Notes: a model not told the origin generated them from the letters alone. Shown: positions 33,627 through 42,541, counted from the first letter of the stretch. The stretch is 55,684 nucleotides of DNA from Acidobacteriota bacterium (GCA_018268775.1 JAFDVV010000015.1:1-55684); one strand, 5' to 3'. Translations and numbers: made by a program.

Positions 33627-35552
33627 TTGTCTGGCGAAACGGTAACTGCACCAACCAGACCGGGAACCGGCAACGTGCGCGAGCTGCTTGCCGCGCGCGA
33701 CACGGCGTTCTGGCCGGCGCTTCGCGAGGCAACTCGCAATGCCCAGGACTTCTCCGAGGCGCTGTCGCTTGCCACTATGCGCAAGAAGGCCGTTCGTGCG
33801 GGCATTCCCGTTATGATCGACAAGACAATTCGCCTCGCCGTCGTCGGCGGATCGAGCCTGTATCCGTTGAACGAGCTGCTGGAGCAGACCATCGGCGCGG
33901 CCTCTGCCACGGGCTGGTGGCAGGTCGAGCTGTGGAAGGGCGACTACGACAACTACATCGCGGAGACACTCGATCCCGAAAGCGAGTTGTACGCCTTCAA
34001 GCCTGAGGTCATCTTCCTCATTCCGTCGAGCCAGCGATGTGTCTATCAGGGCGCGTTGACTGACTCTCGCGAGCAGCAGCAGACGGCCGCCCTTGCGGCT
34101 GCCGAAGACGTGCTTGCGCTCTGTCGCACGGCGCACGAGCGCAGCGGGGCCGAGATCGTTGTCGCCAACTTTATGCCCGCGGTGGACTTCGATCCCGGCC
34201 CCTATCGCGTCCGTACGCTGGGCTCGGACTGGAACTTCCGCAGGGCCGTCAATCTTGAGCTTGGCCTCAACGCGCCTTCGTATGTGCACATCTGCGATGC
34301 GGAGTTTCTCGCCACCCGCCGCGGCGCGGTGAACTGCTACGACGCCCGCGCATGGTTCGAGACCAAGCAACTCTACGCCTCCGACTTTGCTGTGGATATC
34401 GCGCGCGAGGTCGCGGCCATCGTCCGCTCGCTGCACAAGCCGTCGAAGAAGGTGCTCGCGCTCGACCTCGACAACACACTGTGGGGAGGTGTCATCGGCG
34501 ACGATGGCATGGCTGGCATCGAGATTGGCGGAACGCACGCGCGCGGCGAGGCGTTCAAGCAGTTTCAGCTTGCCATTGCCTCGCTTGCTAAACGCGGCGT
34601 CGTGCTCGCGGTGTGCAGCAAGAACGACTACAAGAACGCCGCCGAGCCGTTCGAGAAGCACCCGGAGATGGTGCTCAGGCTCTCCGACATTGCCTGCTTC
34701 AAGGCCAACTGGGAGCCGAAGTCCGAGAACCTGCGCCGCATTGCTGACGAGCTGAACCTCGGCCTCGACTCTATCGTCTTCGTCGACGACAACCCCGCCG
34801 AGATTGAGATCGTCAACCAGTTCGTGCCAGAGATCGAGACCATCCACCTGGGTCCCGACCCCGCCGAGTACGCATCGCAACTGCTCAACAGCCGCTTCTT
34901 CGAGCCGCGCTCCATCACCGCCGACGACCTGAAGCGCGGCGAGCAGTACCAGCAGCAGGCCGCGCGCGCGCAGGCCATGAGCTCTTCCGGCACCGACATG
35001 GAGTCCTACCTCGGCTCGCTCGATATGCACTCCACCATCAGCGAGTTCACGGCAGTCGATGTGCCGCGCATCTCGCAGCTCATCAACAAGAGCAACCAGT
35101 TCAACGTCACCACGCGCCGACGCACCGAGGCCGAGGTCGAGGCGTTGTTGACCGACAAGAGTCACTACGCCTTCAGTGTCCGGCTCGCCGACAAGTTCGG
35201 CGACAATGGATTGATCTCGGTCGTCATCGTCGCCGTCGAAGCGGAGACCGCGACCGTCGACACCTGGCTGATGAGCTGCCGCGTACTCAAGCGGCAGATG
35301 GAAGATGAGGTGGTCAACGAGATGGTGCGTCTGGCAAAGCTGCGCGGCTGCTCTTCGATCGTCGGCCACTATCTGCCGACGGAGAAGAATGGCATGGTGC
35401 GCGACCTCTTCCCGCGCATGGGCTTCACGCTCGTCGAGGAGACGCCGGAGCGCACAACCTGGCGGCTCGACGTCAACGCCTTCACCCCGCATCCCACACA
35501 CATCCGGATAGACCGCAGGGCCTATCCCACCAACAGCCCGGAGAGCTTATGA
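33627..35552 (+). CDS. FkbH-like HAD-family enzyme (glyceryl-ACP type)
   Basis: A 641-residue protein. An SGNH-like N-terminal region holds LAVVGGSSLYPLN (about 70-82). The HAD-IIIC domain has ALDLDNTLWGGVIGDDG (about 278-294), AVCSKNDYKNA (about 328) and VFVDDNPAEIEIV (about 384). A GNAT-like C-terminal domain spans about 470-615. Studied FkbH enzymes dephosphorylate 1,3-bisphosphoglycerate and load a glyceryl group on an ACP; the ACP gene directly downstream (ATGA overlap, 35549) supports such a role. The start is TTG 33627, preceded by GAGAGGCAGG; no better ATG exists nearby. First gene of the five-gene cassette. Confidence 0.85.
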   Translation: MSGETVTAPTRPGTGNVRELLAARDTAFWPALREATRNAQDFSEALSLATMRKKAVRAGIPVMIDKTIRLAVVGGSSLYPLNELLEQTIGAASATGWWQVELWKGDYDNYIAETLDPESELYAFKPEVIFLIPSSQRCVYQGALTDSREQQQTAALAAAEDVLALCRTAHERSGAEIVVANFMPAVDFDPGPYRVRTLGSDWNFRRAVNLELGLNAPSYVHICDAEFLATRRGAVNCYDARAWFETKQLYASDFAVDIAREVAAIVRSLHKPSKKVLALDLDNTLWGGVIGDDGMAGIEIGGTHARGEAFKQFQLAIASLAKRGVVLAVCSKNDYKNAAEPFEKHPEMVLRLSDIACFKANWEPKSENLRRIADELNLGLDSIVFVDDNPAEIEIVNQFVPEIETIHLGPDPAEYASQLLNSRFFEPRSITADDLKRGEQYQQQAARAQAMSSSGTDMESYLGSLDMHSTISEFTAVDVPRISQLINKSNQFNVTTRRRTEAEVEALLTDKSHYAFSVRLADKFGDNGLISVVIVAVEAETATVDTWLMSCRVLKRQMEDEVVNEMVRLAKLRGCSSIVGHYLPTEKNGMVRDLFPRMGFTLVEETPERTTWRLDVNAFTPHPTHIRIDRRAYPTNSPESL

Positions 35553-35803
35553 CGCAAACTGAAATCCTTGCAAAGATGCAGCCTGTCTTCGACGATGTCT
35601 TTCTCGACGACGTAAAAGTAACTCCAGAACTCAGCGCCAACGACGTCGAAGAGTGGGACTCGCTGCTCCAGATCTCGCTGGTGCTCGGCATCGAGAAGGC
35701 CTTCGGCGTGCGCTTCCGCGTCGGCGAGGTTGAGGCCACAAAGAACCTCGGCGAGTTCGCCAACCTCATCCAGCGCCGCATGGCTGAAGGCGCAAAGGCC
35801 TGA
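35549..35803 (+). CDS. Acyl carrier protein of the EPS cassette
   Basis: An 84-residue carrier with the phosphopantetheine Ser38 in EEWDSLLQISLVLGIE. The WDS-L form, rather than the DSL-D of fatty-acid ACPs, is typical of stand-alone ACPs paired with FkbH or adenylation enzymes. It is translationally coupled on both sides: its ATG overlaps the FkbH stop (ATGA), and its TGA overlaps the next ATG (TGATG, 35801-35805). It probably receives the FkbH product and hands it to the membrane acyltransferases downstream. Confidence 0.87.
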   Translation: MTQTEILAKMQPVFDDVFLDDVKVTPELSANDVEEWDSLLQISLVLGIEKAFGVRFRVGEVEATKNLGEFANLIQRRMAEGAKA

Positions 35804-36864
35804 TGTTTCCGGCGATCTGGTCCAACCGCCACGCCGTTGCGACGATCGCCGTCATCGCAACGCTGCTCTCGCTTCCTGTGCTGATGCACGTCGTGGGCCT
35901 GCCGTCGCGCGACCGCGTCTACACCGGCATCCGCGTCGAGACAGGCACCGGCCCGCTCGATGAACGCACCATCTTTCAGGAGAAGGGGCCGGTCGACATT
36001 CTCTTCATCGGCAGTTCGCTGATGGTGCGCGGCGTCGACATGGACTACATCCAGCAGCAGCTCAGCAAGCAGCTTGGCCGTCCGGCGACCGTGCGCTATC
36101 TCGCGCTCAAGTGGCAGGGGCTCGACATGCAGTACATGCTGATGAACGATTTTCTCGCGCATCGTCAGGCGCGGCTGATCGTCATGAACATGCCCAGCCT
36201 CGCGCTCAACGGCGACTCGCCGCACATCCAGGCGTATCGCTGGATGCGCTGGGGAGAGTTCCCGGCCTCCACCGCGGGGCTGTCCTTCAGCAGCCGCGCC
36301 GCCATCTATGGCGCGGAGGTCCTTGGCGCGCCGCGCCAGATCGTCAACTACATCCGCCCCAACGAGCGCATACAAAATCAGCAGACCGTCGACAAGCTCG
36401 GCTCGCAGTACGAGTACGGCTCCGTCGGCTACTACGGATCGAAGTTTGTCCCGGAGCAGCAAACGCCGCCCGCGATTCCCGTCGACAGCATGATCGCGCA
36501 CGGCAAGGCCGACCCTAACTTCACCTTCGACCGTGAGGCACTCGGGCCATATCACACCGAGTGGGCGCGCCGCATCGGCGCACTCGCGCGCGAGAAGAAC
36601 GTGCCCTTCGCCATCATTCATATCCCCGAGGACACCGAGCAGGGGATGAAGGTCGTGCCCGAGCGCATGTACTGGCCCCAGGTCGTCGGCATTCCGTCGG
36701 CTCCCGTCATCGGCATTCCCGCGGCCACGCTCTTCCGCGACGTCCCCGAAGCCGAGTACGACAACTACTTTTACGATCAGCACTTCAACGACAACGGCAA
36801 GGAGATATTCACCCACGCCATCGCCCCCGCCATTCTGGAGGTCTATGCCAACTCCGTCCGCTAA
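35803..36864 (+). CDS. SGNH-like membrane-anchored protein (AlgX/DltD-like role)
   Basis: A 353-residue protein with one N-terminal membrane anchor (ATIAVIATLLSLPVLMHVVG) and a periplasmic domain. FIGSSLMVRGVDM (Ser71) could be the nucleophile block of an SGNH hydrolase, and YDQHFNDNGKEIF (Asp325, His327) the C-terminal Asp-His block. SGNH/AlgX/AlgJ or DltD-type proteins work with MBOAT proteins to move acyl groups onto polymers outside the membrane; the MBOAT gene lies 136 bp downstream. The family is inferred from these two blocks and context. The start overlaps the ACP stop. Confidence 0.7.
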   Translation: MFPAIWSNRHAVATIAVIATLLSLPVLMHVVGLPSRDRVYTGIRVETGTGPLDERTIFQEKGPVDILFIGSSLMVRGVDMDYIQQQLSKQLGRPATVRYLALKWQGLDMQYMLMNDFLAHRQARLIVMNMPSLALNGDSPHIQAYRWMRWGEFPASTAGLSFSSRAAIYGAEVLGAPRQIVNYIRPNERIQNQQTVDKLGSQYEYGSVGYYGSKFVPEQQTPPAIPVDSMIAHGKADPNFTFDREALGPYHTEWARRIGALAREKNVPFAIIHIPEDTEQGMKVVPERMYWPQVVGIPSAPVIGIPAATLFRDVPEAEYDNYFYDQHFNDNGKEIFTHAIAPAILEVYANSVR

Positions 36865-36979
36865 AGTGAATCCTCTGCTGATGGGTATCGTCATCTCTCT
36901 GTCGATCGCGGCCATCGTGCTGACGTTGTTCATTACACCCGACTCGCTGTCGGTCAATCTCGTCTATCAGGCGTTCTAG
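36845..36979 (+). CDS. 44-residue membrane peptide between SGNH and MBOAT genes
   Basis: A small ORF, MPTPSAKVNPLLMG..., with one membrane helix (about residues 14-32) and the tail SLSVNLVYQAF. GGAGG lies three bases before the ATG at 36845, inside the end of the SGNH gene, and the ORF overlaps that gene by 20 bp. The next gene starts 21 bp after its stop with its own GGAGG. Its size, helix and Tyr/Phe end recall small membrane proteins of DltX/DUF5989 type near MBOAT genes. I infer an accessory subunit of the acyl-transfer complex. Confidence 0.7.
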   Translation: MPTPSAKVNPLLMGIVISLSIAAIVLTLFITPDSLSVNLVYQAF

Positions 36980-37000
36980 AACCGGAGGACCGCTTTACCG

Positions 37001-38290
37001 ATGCCATTGATCGGCTTGAACCATCAGTCGTGGAACGCCCTTCTGCTGCTCACCCTCGCAGTGCCGTTCCTCTTTTATCCCATCGCCGGATACATCGTCC
37101 TGCGCTGGTCGCCGGCGAAGTTGAAGATGCCAGCATTTGCCGCAGTCAATCTCGGCTTCGCGCTTGCGGTCTGCCTCTCGCGCGGAACCTATGGCGTCCG
37201 CCTGCACTACATCAAGCAGTACATCGCCTTCTCTGCGTTCATGTTCCTGGTGTACATCGTCGTTGTCGGCTTGCAGTATCTGCTGCTCGACAAGAAGCTC
37301 GGCACGTGGCTTCCACTGGCGTTTCCCATCGTCGTTCTTATCGTTGTCAAATATCTTCCCGGCGCCTGGACGCGCACGCTGCTGCCCCACGAGTTCTCGA
37401 ACAAGTATTTTGCGGACTTCTTCCTGGGCCTCTCGTACATGGCCTTCCGCCTCACGCACATGGTCTACGAGATCCGCAACGGCGTCGCCCCCATGCCGTC
37501 GTTCAGCGAGTACCTCTCGTTCGCCTTCTTTGTGCCCACGCTCTCCATCGGCCCCATCAATCCTTACAGCGCCTTTCACAACTCGCTGCACAATCCCGAC
37601 CGCACGGCGATGCCCATCGCACGCTGCTGGGGGCGCATTCTCATCGGCCTCACTAAATATGTCTTCCTCGGCAATCTCGCCAATCAGCTTTCGTATGATG
37701 GTCTGCTTGCCGACGGCCTCCCGCACCACTGGATCGACTTTCCCATTGCCGTCGCAGGCTTCACGGCCTATCTCTATCTCAACTTCTCCGGCTTCTGCGA
37801 CATTGCCATCGGCGTCTCCGGCTTGCTCGGTATCCATGTGCAGGAGAACTTCGACCGCCCGTTCCGCAGGCGCAACCTGCAGGAGTTCTGGGTGCACTGG
37901 CACATCACGCTCACCAACTACATGCGCGACATGGTCTTCGTGCCTCTGTCGAAGTCGCTGGTGCGCCGCTTCGGCCCCGCATCGGCGCCGCACTGCATCG
38001 CGCTGGCCATCGCCATCGTCTTCGTCCTCATGGGCATCTGGCACGGGGCGGGATGGAACTTCGTGCTCTACGGTGTCTGGCACGCGGTCGGAGTCGTCTG
38101 CGTGCATTACTACACGCTTTTTCTCAAGAAGCGTCTCGGCAAGGCGGGCTTTCAGAAGTACCGTGAGAACCCCGTGATCTACCACATCGCCAACGCGGTC
38201 ACTGTGGCCTACTTCGCGCTCGGCCTTATCCTCGTAGCCAACACCATGCGCGGGCTTGGAATTATCTTCGGCGCGTTCCGGCCAATGTAA
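37001..38290 (+). CDS. MBOAT family O-acyltransferase
   Basis: A 429-residue multi-pass protein, about 11 helices. Seen: FFVPTLSIGPINPYSAFHNS, the family's LNFSGFCDIAIGVSGLLG, ENFDRPFRRRNLQEFWVHWH, and the catalytic His348 in GIWHGAGWNFVLYGVWHAVG with second His361. DltB, AlgI and related MBOATs pass acyl groups from cytoplasmic thioesters across the membrane; here the donor is likely the cassette's own ACP. GGAGG precedes ATG 37001. Last gene of the cassette; a family A repeat follows at 38320. Confidence 0.9.
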   Translation: MPLIGLNHQSWNALLLLTLAVPFLFYPIAGYIVLRWSPAKLKMPAFAAVNLGFALAVCLSRGTYGVRLHYIKQYIAFSAFMFLVYIVVVGLQYLLLDKKLGTWLPLAFPIVVLIVVKYLPGAWTRTLLPHEFSNKYFADFFLGLSYMAFRLTHMVYEIRNGVAPMPSFSEYLSFAFFVPTLSIGPINPYSAFHNSLHNPDRTAMPIARCWGRILIGLTKYVFLGNLANQLSYDGLLADGLPHHWIDFPIAVAGFTAYLYLNFSGFCDIAIGVSGLLGIHVQENFDRPFRRRNLQEFWVHWHITLTNYMRDMVFVPLSKSLVRRFGPASAPHCIALAIAIVFVLMGIWHGAGWNFVLYGVWHAVGVVCVHYYTLFLKKRLGKAGFQKYRENPVIYHIANAVTVAYFALGLILVANTMRGLGIIFGAFRPM

Positions 38291-38319
38291 GCTGGAATCT
38301 CATCGTTTGAGGCACTGCC

Positions 38320-38384
38320 GGGTGCCCCATTCATGGCGCAGTCTCATCGCGGCATGGGTGGGTCATTCGAGCGAAGCTCGAACC
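38320..38384 (+). repeat. REP family A, copy 4
   Basis: Starts GGGTGCCCCATTCATGGCG, contains GGCATGGGTGGGTCA, and ends in the perfect hairpin TTCGAGCGAAGCTCGAA. It lies between the convergent MBOAT and O-antigen ligase-like genes, where its hairpins could also slow or stop transcription. Confidence 0.8.
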
Positions 38385-38455
38385 GCCTTGCCCAAGAAGG
38401 CCTCACAGAAACTCATCGTCATGAAGAGGCGCTGTTTCATCCGCGCGAGCGAGAT

Positions 38456-39949
38456 CTATTGAATGCCCAGCAGATGCTGGACGCGCAGCATCACGTAGAC
38501 GATCAGGATCAGCCCGACCGACCACATCGCCGAGTACTGCACGATCTTCGGCACTTTCATTCGCTCCGGCGTCAGGTCCTGGTCCAGTGCCATGCGGTAG
38601 ATCGCCTGCACCATGCCGCCGTAGATAAACAGCGTCATCACGTAGGCGCGCGAAAGGAACCACCCCGCGACGAAGTAGCCAACCAGGCTCACCAGCATCA
38701 GCCCGGCAATCCGCTTGATCTCCTCCGGCGGCAGCTTCTCGTCTTCCTGTTCCGTCTGCAAATAGAGCGGAACATCCGCCTGCCCTTGAACATCCTCCCG
38801 AACCGTTGCAGTGGCCATCATCGCGTCGCCTGCGTAGCCGGCAGGCTGCCAGCGCAACCCCGTCACAGGCTCACGTTGAAGACCGTATGCGGCATAGGGC
38901 AGCACTTCTTCCTCGTCGGCAGGCTTTGTGATTTCGCCCTTGGCGCATACTGAAGCATCGCGAAGAGTTGGCAGAATGAACATCACCCACCAGAACAGCC
39001 CAAACATGCCAAGTTCTGCCGCACAAACCACAACCGTATTGTGCGCCGTAATGGGGAAGTACTCGCTGAAGCGCTGGAAGCCCACTCCAAAGAGCGGATG
39101 GCCCTTGAGCAGGTCGAGGCCCTCAGCCCAAGCCTCCAGGCGGCCCGAACCGGCTTCCACCGAGACGTCGCGTCCGCCCGACCACCCCAGCACGCTCGTC
39201 AGAGCAAACAGACCCACGGCGATGATCGTCGCCGGAATCGTGCCGATCTTCTTGCGAAACGCGAACAGCACAACCGCCAGCAGCGCCAGCATGCCGCCGC
39301 GCGAGTGCGTCAGGTACATGCCGAATATCAGGATTCCCACCGGAACGAGCACGGCGAACAGGTTGCGCGGAGTACTGCCCTTGCGCCACAGGAAGAACAT
39401 GCACGGTATCAGGCTCACCATCAACTGCGCGAAGTCGTTGGGGTCGTTGATAAACGCCAGACCGCGCAGCCGGTAGATGGCCTGGCCCTCGTCGTTGCCC
39501 TGGCCAATCAGGTACGGACTCAGGTAGTTGCCCGCGTGCAGCGCCATGTAGCCGCGCGCGATCGTAAAGACGCTCGCAATCGCCAGAACGATGGCGACCA
39601 TCTGGAGATGCTTCCGCGTCCTGCAATTGATCGCTACCAGCACGAAGGTGAACGCGTTGGGAACGAAGTTGAAGATCGCCGCGGGAATTCCTCCCAGCCA
39701 GCCTGCCATCAGCATCGAGATAAAGACAGCGGAGCACATTCCCACCAGCGCATACGTCTGCGGAATGCTGAAGATCTTCGACCGCTGCAAGCTGCCCAGC
39801 GAGGCCACCGTCGCCAGAAAGGCCAGAATGATCTCGATGTGAAACTCGTAGATGGGTCCCCACAGCGTCTCCGGCCCGAGATACGCCGTCAAAATGAAGA
39901 GCAGTGTGAGGAACAGTCCCATACAATAAACACCGGTGCGTCTCTTCAA
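38456..39949 (-). CDS. O-antigen ligase/polymerase-like membrane protein (Wzy/WaaL)
   Basis: A 497-residue protein with about 12 helices. The periplasmic loop region YLTHSRGGMLALLAVVLF is the hallmark of the Wzy_C/O-antigen ligase domain, and HPLFGVGFQRFSEYFPITAH plus NTVVVCAAELGMFGLFWWV complete it. An unusual soluble insertion (about 345-410; acidic, Pro-rich) separates the last helices. It would polymerise or ligate repeat units delivered by the flippase. The start is TTG 39949 or ATG 39922; neither has a good Shine-Dalgarno. The only minus-strand gene between the MBOAT and the deacetylase-like gene. Confidence 0.8.
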   Translation of the reverse strand: MKRRTGVYCMGLFLTLLFILTAYLGPETLWGPIYEFHIEIILAFLATVASLGSLQRSKIFSIPQTYALVGMCSAVFISMLMAGWLGGIPAAIFNFVPNAFTFVLVAINCRTRKHLQMVAIVLAIASVFTIARGYMALHAGNYLSPYLIGQGNDEGQAIYRLRGLAFINDPNDFAQLMVSLIPCMFFLWRKGSTPRNLFAVLVPVGILIFGMYLTHSRGGMLALLAVVLFAFRKKIGTIPATIIAVGLFALTSVLGWSGGRDVSVEAGSGRLEAWAEGLDLLKGHPLFGVGFQRFSEYFPITAHNTVVVCAAELGMFGLFWWVMFILPTLRDASVCAKGEITKPADEEEVLPYAAYGLQREPVTGLRWQPAGYAGDAMMATATVREDVQGQADVPLYLQTEQEDEKLPPEEIKRIAGLMLVSLVGYFVAGWFLSRAYVMTLFIYGGMVQAIYRMALDQDLTPERMKVPKIVQYSAMWSVGLILIVYVMLRVQHLLGIQ

Positions 39950-40043
39950 ATACTAGTGCATCCTCGGGTTACAGAAGATGGCTCATAGGTGGCAGACGCC
40001 GCCAACGATTCTTCCGGTAAAGTTGCATTGTTCTGAATTTGCT

Positions 40044-41132
40044 ATGAAGCTTCCCCGTCACGCAGAAATCTGGCTCCCGGCCTATCTCAAAGAACGCGCA
40101 CGGCAACTGCGCCGCCCTCGGCCAAAGCGTCTATGGGTGGCAATTACAGACCACTACGAGCCTTTGGGCGGCCGCGTCTCGATGGAGCAGGCCCTCGCGC
40201 GCGTGGCCCGTTGGCAGCAGGCATGGCCGCGCATCGCCGATGCCGCACCGCGTGACGCTTCCGGTAAGTCTCCCTGTTACAGTTTCTTCTATCCGCAGGA
40301 GGAGTACCGCGCCGAGCTGCTTGCCCCGCTGGCCGAGATGACCCGCCAGGGAATCGGCGACGTCGAAGTCCACATCCACCATCACGACGAGACCCGCGAA
40401 GGCTTCCTCCAGAAGATGGGCGACTTCTGCCGCTGCCTTCGCAACGACCACGGCCTTCTGCACAATCACAACGGGCGCATGGTCTTCGGTTTCATCCACG
40501 GCAACTGGGCGCTCGACAACTCGCGACCCGACGGGATGCACTGCGGGGTTCCGAGAGAGCTTGCCCTGCTGCGCGACCTCGGCTGCTACGCCGACTTCAC
40601 CATGCCGTCGCTGCCCTCGCCCACCCAGGGACACACCGTCAACCGCATCTACTGGGCCACGCAGACTCCCCGCCCCAAGTCCTACGACTACGGCGTTGAG
40701 GCGACCGCAGGCGGCGGCACGCAGGGCGACCTGCTTATGATCACCGGCCCCGTCGGTCTGCGCTTCGGCGAACGCATCGTCCCGCGCGTCGAGATGGGCG
40801 AGATCGCCGCCAACGACCTTCCAACGGCAAAGCGCGTCAAGCTCTGGCTCGACCACGCCCCCCGCGTCGGCGACGACGCCTTCATCAAGCTCTACACCCA
40901 CGGCGCGCGCGAGGACAACGCCGATGCCCTGCTGGGAACGCCCACCCGCGCCGGCGGCCTCGAACAGATGTTTCGCTGGCTCCACGAGATCGCCGAGCAG
41001 CAGCAGATCGAGCTGCACTGGGCCAGCGCCTACGAGATGTTCCGCGCCGTCGAGGCCCAGACCGGCCCGCTGTTGACGAACGTGCCCAATGCCGACGCAG
41101 CATCCCAGGCCATCGGAGCCGGACGCTCTTGA
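40044..41132 (+). CDS. Polysaccharide deacetylase-like protein
   Basis: A 362-residue soluble protein. VEVHIHHHDETREGFLQKM (about 115-133) offers a dense His/Asp cluster for metal binding. VAITDHYEP near the start and FGFIHGNWALDNSRPDG in the middle resemble the D-H and H-x-x-N elements of NodB-like and related carbohydrate esterases. The fold is not certain. ATG 40044 is preferred: the upstream ATG 39978 adds 22 residues without conservation. Its TGA overlaps the TTG start of the next glycosyltransferase (41129-41132). Confidence 0.65.
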   Translation: MKLPRHAEIWLPAYLKERARQLRRPRPKRLWVAITDHYEPLGGRVSMEQALARVARWQQAWPRIADAAPRDASGKSPCYSFFYPQEEYRAELLAPLAEMTRQGIGDVEVHIHHHDETREGFLQKMGDFCRCLRNDHGLLHNHNGRMVFGFIHGNWALDNSRPDGMHCGVPRELALLRDLGCYADFTMPSLPSPTQGHTVNRIYWATQTPRPKSYDYGVEATAGGGTQGDLLMITGPVGLRFGERIVPRVEMGEIAANDLPTAKRVKLWLDHAPRVGDDAFIKLYTHGAREDNADALLGTPTRAGGLEQMFRWLHEIAEQQQIELHWASAYEMFRAVEAQTGPLLTNVPNADAASQAIGAGRS

Positions 41133-42541
41133 ACCTGCTGCTCATCACCTTCTCGTTCCCGCCCGCAGGGGGAGTCGGCGTACTTCGCGCCCTCTCGCTG
41201 GCCAAGTACCTGCCCGAAGACGGCGTCCGCGTCGATGTGCTCACCGCGCGCAACGCTCCAGCGGTCGGCAAAGACCTCTCGCTGCTGCGACAGGTCCCCG
41301 ATCAGGTCACGGTGCATCGCACCTGGACGCTCGACCTGCCCTTCTGGCTGCGCAAGTCCGTCAAAAAAGTTGTCACTGGAGGCAAAGCAAAATCATCGCC
41401 CTCGAATGAAGTGTCACCGAGGCTCACCAACGAAGCGTCTTCGATGCCCCCCACGGAAGTGTCATTCCGAGCGGGCCAAAGGCGAGCCGAGGAATCCCCG
41501 CATTTTTCTCGCGAGGCCGCAAAACCCGCAGGCAACCCCATCAAGCAGGCGATCGCAAATCTCCTCCTCCCCGACCCGCAGATCGGCTGGCTCCCCTTCG
41601 CGCTTCCCGCCGCCGAACGCATCATTCGCGAGCGTGCCATCGATGCGGTCGTCATCACCGTCCCGCCGTTCTCCAGCGTGCGGCTTGCCACGCGGCTCAG
41701 AAAGATATTTCCGTCACTGCCCATCGTCGTCGACTTCCGCGACGAATGGCTCACCACAACGCTCGACCTCGTCAGCTTCAATAGCAACAGCCGCGCGCGC
41801 ATGGTGGCGCACAAGGCCGAGGCCGAAGCCGTCCGCGATTCGTCTGTCGTGGTTCTTGTCACCGAGGCCGCAAAGTGCGAACTGCAAGCGCGCTACCCCG
41901 GCGTGCCGAAAGAAAAATTCGTCTGCATCCCCAACGGCTACGACACAACGCCGCCAACGGCGGAATCTGCAAGTCCCGCCGGGCGCGCGCCCCAGCAAAA
42001 ACTCGTCCTCACGTACATAGGCACCGTCTACGGCTCCACGGCTCCAGGAACATTCGTCGAGGCGGTAAAAAGTCTTCCCGAAGACCTGCGCGCTCGCCTT
42101 TGCGTCCGCTTCATCGGCCACATTGAGACGCCTGCTTACCGCGAACAGCTTCTCTCGCTCGGCGACACCGTTGAGCTGAAGGGCTTCGTTCCCCAGGCCG
42201 AGGCACTCGCTGCCATTCGCGACACCGACTACCTTTTGCTCATCACGCACGACCGCATCAACGTAGCCGCAAAGTTCTACGACTATCTCGGCGGAGGCAA
42301 ACCCATCCTCGGGGCCGTGCATCGAGACGGCGACGTGCGCCGCCTGCTCGAAGAGACCCGCGCCGGACGCTGGGCCGACTCATCCGATCCGCAGGCCATC
42401 CGTCAGATGCTCGTCGACGCTCTCGATCCCGCATTCGCAGCGTCCGCACCCGACTATGAGCGCATCGCCGCCTACCATCGCCGCCCGCTCGCATCGCGCT
42501 ACGCCGCGCTCCTCCGCAAACTGACGAACGCCGACATATAG
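41129..42541 (+). CDS. Glycosyltransferase (GT4-like) with repeat-derived insertion
   Basis: A 470-residue GT-B enzyme. The start LLLITFSFPPAGGVGVLRAL is typical of the GT4-like N-terminal domain; PIVVDFRDEWL and KFVCIPNGYD lie in the middle; the donor side has LTYIGTVYGSTAPGTFVEAV and AAKFYDYLGGGKPILG. Residues about 87-135 are an extra Ser/Pro/Arg-rich segment. Of these, about 110-126 (EVSFRAGQRRAEESPHF) are encoded by a family B repeat. The flanks are continuous with the family, so the insertion probably sits in a surface loop. TTG start 41129 overlaps the previous stop. Confidence 0.8.
   Translation: MNLLLITFSFPPAGGVGVLRALSLAKYLPEDGVRVDVLTARNAPAVGKDLSLLRQVPDQVTVHRTWTLDLPFWLRKSVKKVVTGGKAKSSPSNEVSPRLTNEASSMPPTEVSFRAGQRRAEESPHFSREAAKPAGNPIKQAIANLLLPDPQIGWLPFALPAAERIIRERAIDAVVITVPPFSSVRLATRLRKIFPSLPIVVDFRDEWLTTTLDLVSFNSNSRARMVAHKAEAEAVRDSSVVVLVTEAAKCELQARYPGVPKEKFVCIPNGYDTTPPTAESASPAGRAPQQKLVLTYIGTVYGSTAPGTFVEAVKSLPEDLRARLCVRFIGHIETPAYREQLLSLGDTVELKGFVPQAEALAAIRDTDYLLLITHDRINVAAKFYDYLGGGKPILGAVHRDGDVRRLLEETRAGRWADSSDPQAIRQMLVDALDPAFAASAPDYERIAAYHRRPLASRYAALLRKLTNADI
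41457..41510 (+). repeat. Family B repeat inside a glycosyltransferase
   Basis: AAGTGTCATTCCGAGCGGGC, then CAAAGGCGAGCCGAGGAATC and CCCGCATTTT. It nearly matches the copy at 52036-52084. It reads in frame within the gene at 41129. A degenerate second unit (GAAGTGTCACCGAGGCTCAC) lies just upstream at 41408. Confidence 0.8.

Noticed and set aside
33600..35501. 633-codon open frame antisense to the FkbH gene
   Set aside because: Composition typical of antisense shadow; FkbH has all catalytic motifs.
35482..38185. Two long minus-strand frames opposite the SGNH and MBOAT genes
   Set aside because: Charged, motif-free translations; the plus strand is coupled and motif-rich.
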